Positions 60,366-64,000 of a stretch of 64,000 nt of DNA are shown here, one piece after another. The notes beneath the pieces are model-generated. The model saw nothing but the letters and a program-made list of their open reading frames with translations, did not search any database and was not told the DNA's origin. The stretch is from assembly GCF_964340395.1 (NCBI RefSeq), contig NC_135568.1:6582579-6646578 (forward strand), in the 5' to 3' direction. The number at the start of each line of letters is the position of its first letter. Within the stretch, counting starts at the first letter, position 1. The translations under genes were made by a program, and so were the position numbers. The stretch is from Glandiceps talaboti. Its lineage: Eukaryota; Hemichordata; Enteropneusta; Spengelidae.

Positions 60366-62045
60366 TTCTGAGGTAAAAATTACATATGGATTACAGAACA
60401 TACAAATATGGAAAACTTGTTTTTTTTTAATTTGGATTTATATTCACTGAAATGCTATTTAAGGCCTACCCCCCAAAAGATAATTGTTTCTGGTCATCAT
60501 TTAAATACCCTTGCATCGGCCATTTTTTGGGTTTGTCCAGCTCATGCAGTCTGCAGATTGGGGGGAGGGGGGGGGGTACACCAAATAACTCTCCCTACTT
60601 CAGTGACAACTGCAGTGCCAATCATGAACAAGCAAATGAGAACCTCCCCACATACACACTTGCTCTTAAGTACTACATAAAACGAACAGTAACTGCCATA
60701 AATAGTAGACTGTGTGACAGGTTTGTTGAGAATATTAAAAAAAAAAAAAATTGCACAGCATTTTAGACAAATTATCCTGCCCAGAAACATTTTTTTTTTT
60801 TTTTTTTTTTTTTTTTTGGGGGGGGGGGGGGGGGCTCCTATCTGTTTTGTTATCTATCTTTTGGTAAAAACACATACATATAAATGTTGTCGTGCCAGAA
60901 ACAACAGTGAAAAATTACAAACAAAGTGTAATCAAAAGTAAATAAATGCATTCAATAATTATATATAAAACACCCAATGTCAAGTTCACTGACTTTCCCA
61001 ATAAAACCACACATTTATAATTTATAACAGAAACCAAAGATGAAAAGTAAAAAGGTTTAAAACTCATGGTCAGAGTCCAGGAACAGAAACAAACAAATAA
61101 ATAAAGAAGAATAACATACATAAATAAACAAACAAATAAAAAAGAAAAGAAAAAAAAAGCACTATTATACACCTATTGCCTGTGAGGGCGCTAGTATAGT
61201 GTATTACCACGAGGGCTGTTATGTAGCAACTATTTCTTGAGGCTGTTGGCAAGCCAAGGAAAATAGTCACTACATACCAGCATGAAGGGTAATATGCTGT
61301 CGACTAGTGCCCGAATAAGGCAAGGCAATAAGTGTTTTATAACATATTACATTCTCAGGCATACATACTTTTTATAGTCATAGCAAATCACTGATAACTT
61401 GATTTCTGTGTGATGTGAATATTGCCCTAGGGAAATTAAAATGCGACTAGTGTCCCTACATGCAAACTGAGGTCACTAGGGGTCAATAGTCCATACCATG
61501 TGATACGATCTAATCCAATCACTGAAGGCGATATATGAACATGACATGTTATATATATATATACATATGAGTGTATATACCCCTGTATACTATTATAACA
61601 ATGTATTATGTTTATATAATTGTACTCAGTCGATATTAATCAACACAATTTTAAAGGGTCATGTTTCAATACCGGATCATCAATATCTTAATAAGTATAG
61701 CAAGTGACCATTCATTTGTTCTTGGCCATTTTTTCAATAGCTCTTCTAAACAACCATACTTCACATTAAGATTTTCAAGAATTCAATGTTGGCCTTTAAT
61801 AGTATACAGGTCAATATATACATATACCAGTAACTATACTTATTCAGTGTGTTTATGATATTGTCATTGATTTATGCATATATGTTTATGTATTCGAACT
61901 AACTTATTCATTCATTTGTGTTTGTTTGTTTGTTTGTTTGTTGTTTACTTGTTTGTTTGTACCATGGTTCCTGGGCTCCGGAATCCCTGTGATTAATGTG
62001 CTATGGAAGGAAGGGGTTGTTTGATGGCAATGTATATGGTGATTG
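60366..62045. other. Non-coding stretch downstream of the TLDc gene
   Basis: No gene seen on either strand. Contains an A-run at 60738, a long T-run followed by a G-run at 60790-60834, an AAACAAATAAATAA-rich region near 61090-61150, a TA repeat near 61550, and GTTT repeats near 61920. Confidence 0.5.
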
Positions 62046-62323
62046 TTATGATGAAAATATCTGTTTAAGTGTAAATACTTCATAATCCAGGACATTGAAG
62101 TGATATTCTCCCATCAGTATATTAGTAACTGTGCTACTAGTACTAGGTGTGTAGGAATGTGGGAAGTTAGAATAGGACTGCATTCCATGGTTGCAATCAC
62201 TGGCAATACTTAGATCAGCTCCTGCACCAAATATTGGACCAAACCTGTAAAAACAATATAAGGATGGTATATATGACAATTAGAAGCTAATGAATAGGTG
62301 TTGAAGTGTGTGTGTGTGTGTCC

Positions 62324-62412
<89 letters not shown>

Positions 62413-64000
62413 GTGCGTGTGTGTATGCATGTATGTGTGTGCGTGCATGTGTGTGTGTGCGTGCATGTGTGTGTGCGTGCATGTGTGTGTGTGCATGCAT
62501 GTGTGTGTGTTCATGCATGTGTGTGTGCATGCATGCATGCATGTGTGTGTGCATGCATGCATGTGTGTGTGTGCATGCATGTGTGTATGTGTGTGTGTGT
62601 GTTCATGCATGTGTCTATGTGTGTCTGTGTACGTGAGGAAGGGAAAAGGGTAATTCTCTTTCTTAAAATCTTACACTGTACACACCGACATAGACTGTAA
62701 GATATTTCATGTCACTCTGCCCTCACTGGTCGGCTCTATTGTGAATGGGATTGACTTATGTGTGAGGGCGCCCTGTCATGGCATAACTTCCTGACAACAT
62801 TGTTTGAAACTCGTTTGACATTCATCAAACAAGTAATCTGAGAAGCATATATGTTATCAGACTGAAATTTCTTTTTCTAAACAATCTTGTTGTCATGCAA
62901 TACAACTACACGCACTAGACTAAAAATACATCACCACCGAGGGTGTCCTTATAATTCCTTCCCTTGTGGTATGGGATGAGAAGAGCGCCCCCAACGACTA
63001 ATCTTTCAGTCTACATATTTACATGTACCTCTTACTTTCAAAATTTGTTTATGACTGGTGTGTACATCGACCTGAAATAGTTCTGTTCTAAATTTTTTTT
63101 TTTTTTAATTTTAAAAGGGAAAAATAGATGTGCTACTAGTACTAGCTGTGTAGGAATGTACTATATACTATTTCTGCTGACTCCCATGACGGATTGGCCC
63201 ATAGCAAAGATACCCTATAAAGGCACAAGATCAAATTGATGTTTCTCTGAAATCTCAAATAATTGTAGGTGATGTAATATCATGAAATGACTCTTCTTCA
63301 GAAGCTATAGTTTATGAAAATGTCTCTATTTTCCTGGATTGGTGTTCCCCTTTAAATAGCTCTCGCTATTTAGTCAGTAGACCATACTATCAGATAACAA
63401 TAATAATAATAATAATAGTAATGTTGGTTTTTGTATAGCACTTTCCTACTCTCTGCTCAAAGCGCTTTACAATTATTAGCCCTGGCTCGGATCTATATCA
63501 ACCCAACGGCCCTTTATACTTCCTCAACTCCCTGGGGAGCATACAATCCATTGCAGCTGCTAAGTGCATAGGATTAAAGCATTCACATTGCAGCCTCTAT
63601 CCTACCAGGTCCCCAATTATACAGCCGGGTTGACGGAGGCACAATCATGGTTCAAATCTTGTCCAAGGACTTTAGCTATTCAGCAGCGACAGGGCTCGAA
63701 TGGCAACCTGCCGATACATTCTAAGTCAGCCACTGTAACCATTCAACCATCATGACTCCACTTTAGTGTGGATACTGAATGAGGACTATTTTGATGTTAA
63801 AAAACACATACCTGTTTCTAAATCTCAAGAGTAACAACAACCCATGTATTGATTGCCTAGAAAAAATGAATCATATAATTTCCACACTAACTATAAGAAC
63901 ACATGGTATATCAACTAACTGACCACAAATCATTCACAAATGGGTACACTTACCCTGGATGATGGCATATAGCAAATTTCTTATTAATCAGATCAAACTT
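62046..64000 (-). CDS. TLDc-domain protein, last two exons
   Basis: Minus strand. The penultimate exon enters from the right edge (64000-63954, donor GTAAGTG) and reads KFDLINKKFAICHHPG. The last exon is 62244-62046 (acceptor TTTTTACAG, stop TAA). The splice joins GG to G and reads HPGFGPIFGAGADLSI, then SDCN, SYSNFPHSY, ILMGEYHFNVLDYEVFTL. This is the conserved C-terminal half of a TLDc domain (glycine-rich FGPxFGxGxDLxI, Ser-x-Ser-N-x-P-x-x-Y, and the final EVF strand). TLDc proteins include the OXR1/NCOA7/TBC1D24 group and many invertebrate proteins with other N-terminal domains; the parent family cannot be told from this end. The domain closes the protein, 11 residues before the stop after EVF. 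The 1.7-kb intron holds the TG repeat, a TIR fragment and a SINE. Confidence 0.85.
62309..62640. repeat. TG microsatellite grading into TGCATG/TGTGTGCA repeats
   Basis: About 100 bp of near-pure TG, then imperfect TGTG/GCATGCATG repeats to about 62640. It lies in the last intron of the TLDc gene. Alternating purine-pyrimidine throughout, so prone to Z-DNA. The long open frames over it in all phases are low-complexity artefacts. Confidence 0.97.
63163..63356. mobile_element. Dispersed repeat, partial TIR element (family B)
   Basis: Matches 851-1034 along its length (TTTCTGCTGA, GATGTTTCTCTGAAA, ATCATGAAAT, TTCCCCTTTAAA). Confidence 0.6.
63398..63752 (-). mobile_element. tRNA-derived SINE with ATT tail
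   Basis: Read on the minus strand: a tRNA-like head (A-box-like TGGTTACAGTGGC, B-box-like CATTCGAGCCC), a unique body, GTAAAGCGCTTTGAGCAG near the 3' end, and an ATT repeat tail (63398-63421). About 350 bp. It sits in the last intron of the TLDc gene in sense orientation. Confidence 0.75.

Noticed and set aside
62210-62700. Overlapping open frames of CVCV and THTH repeats
   Set aside because: Products of the TG/TGCA microsatellite, open in all frames.

Overview
The window is animal nuclear DNA. It is AT-rich and has spliced genes with GT-AG introns, box C/D snoRNAs inside introns, arrays of C2H2 zinc fingers with TGEKP linkers, many short TIR elements, SINEs and long microsatellites. The low gene density, the private zinc-finger expansion and the transposon types suggest a marine invertebrate (deuterostome or lophotrochozoan). 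I cannot fix the phylum from sequence alone.

Left part (1-10.2 kb): the plus-strand gene for NOP58, the core protein of box C/D snoRNPs. Its last eleven exons are present (1343-9775); roughly the first 65-70 codons lie left of the window. At least six box C/D snoRNA-like sequences sit in its introns, in two paralogous families plus singletons. One family carries a 15-nt antisense match to conserved 18S rRNA. So the gene for the snoRNP core protein also hosts guide RNAs that the protein binds.

Middle-left (10.2-22 kb): a non-autonomous piggyBac-like element (TTAA target sites), two exons of an unrecognised minus-strand single-pass membrane protein (13.6-15.65 kb), several TIR elements and a tRNA-like repeat, and a long stretch with no recognisable gene.

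Centre (22-57.8 kb): a tandem array of four roughly 9-kb units. Each holds one intronless minus-strand C2H2 array (25, 29, about 29 and 30 fingers), a decayed run of fingers after the stop, a conserved decayed finger or splice-acceptor sequence before the ATG, a conserved CpG-containing block about 2.4-4.2 kb upstream that may be the promoter and first exon, and a CT microsatellite. Units 2-4 are nearly identical over long non-coding stretches. The third gene is interrupted by a nonsense codon. Units differ by insertions (a 114-bp-arm hairpin in unit 1), deletions (unit 3) and gene-conversion-like mosaics.

Right part (57.8-64 kb): a small foldback element with a 9-bp target duplication, a tandem repeat built around CCTAGG, long TG repeats, a SINE, and the 3' end of a minus-strand TLDc-domain gene whose two visible exons splice cleanly. 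No virus-derived element was recognised.
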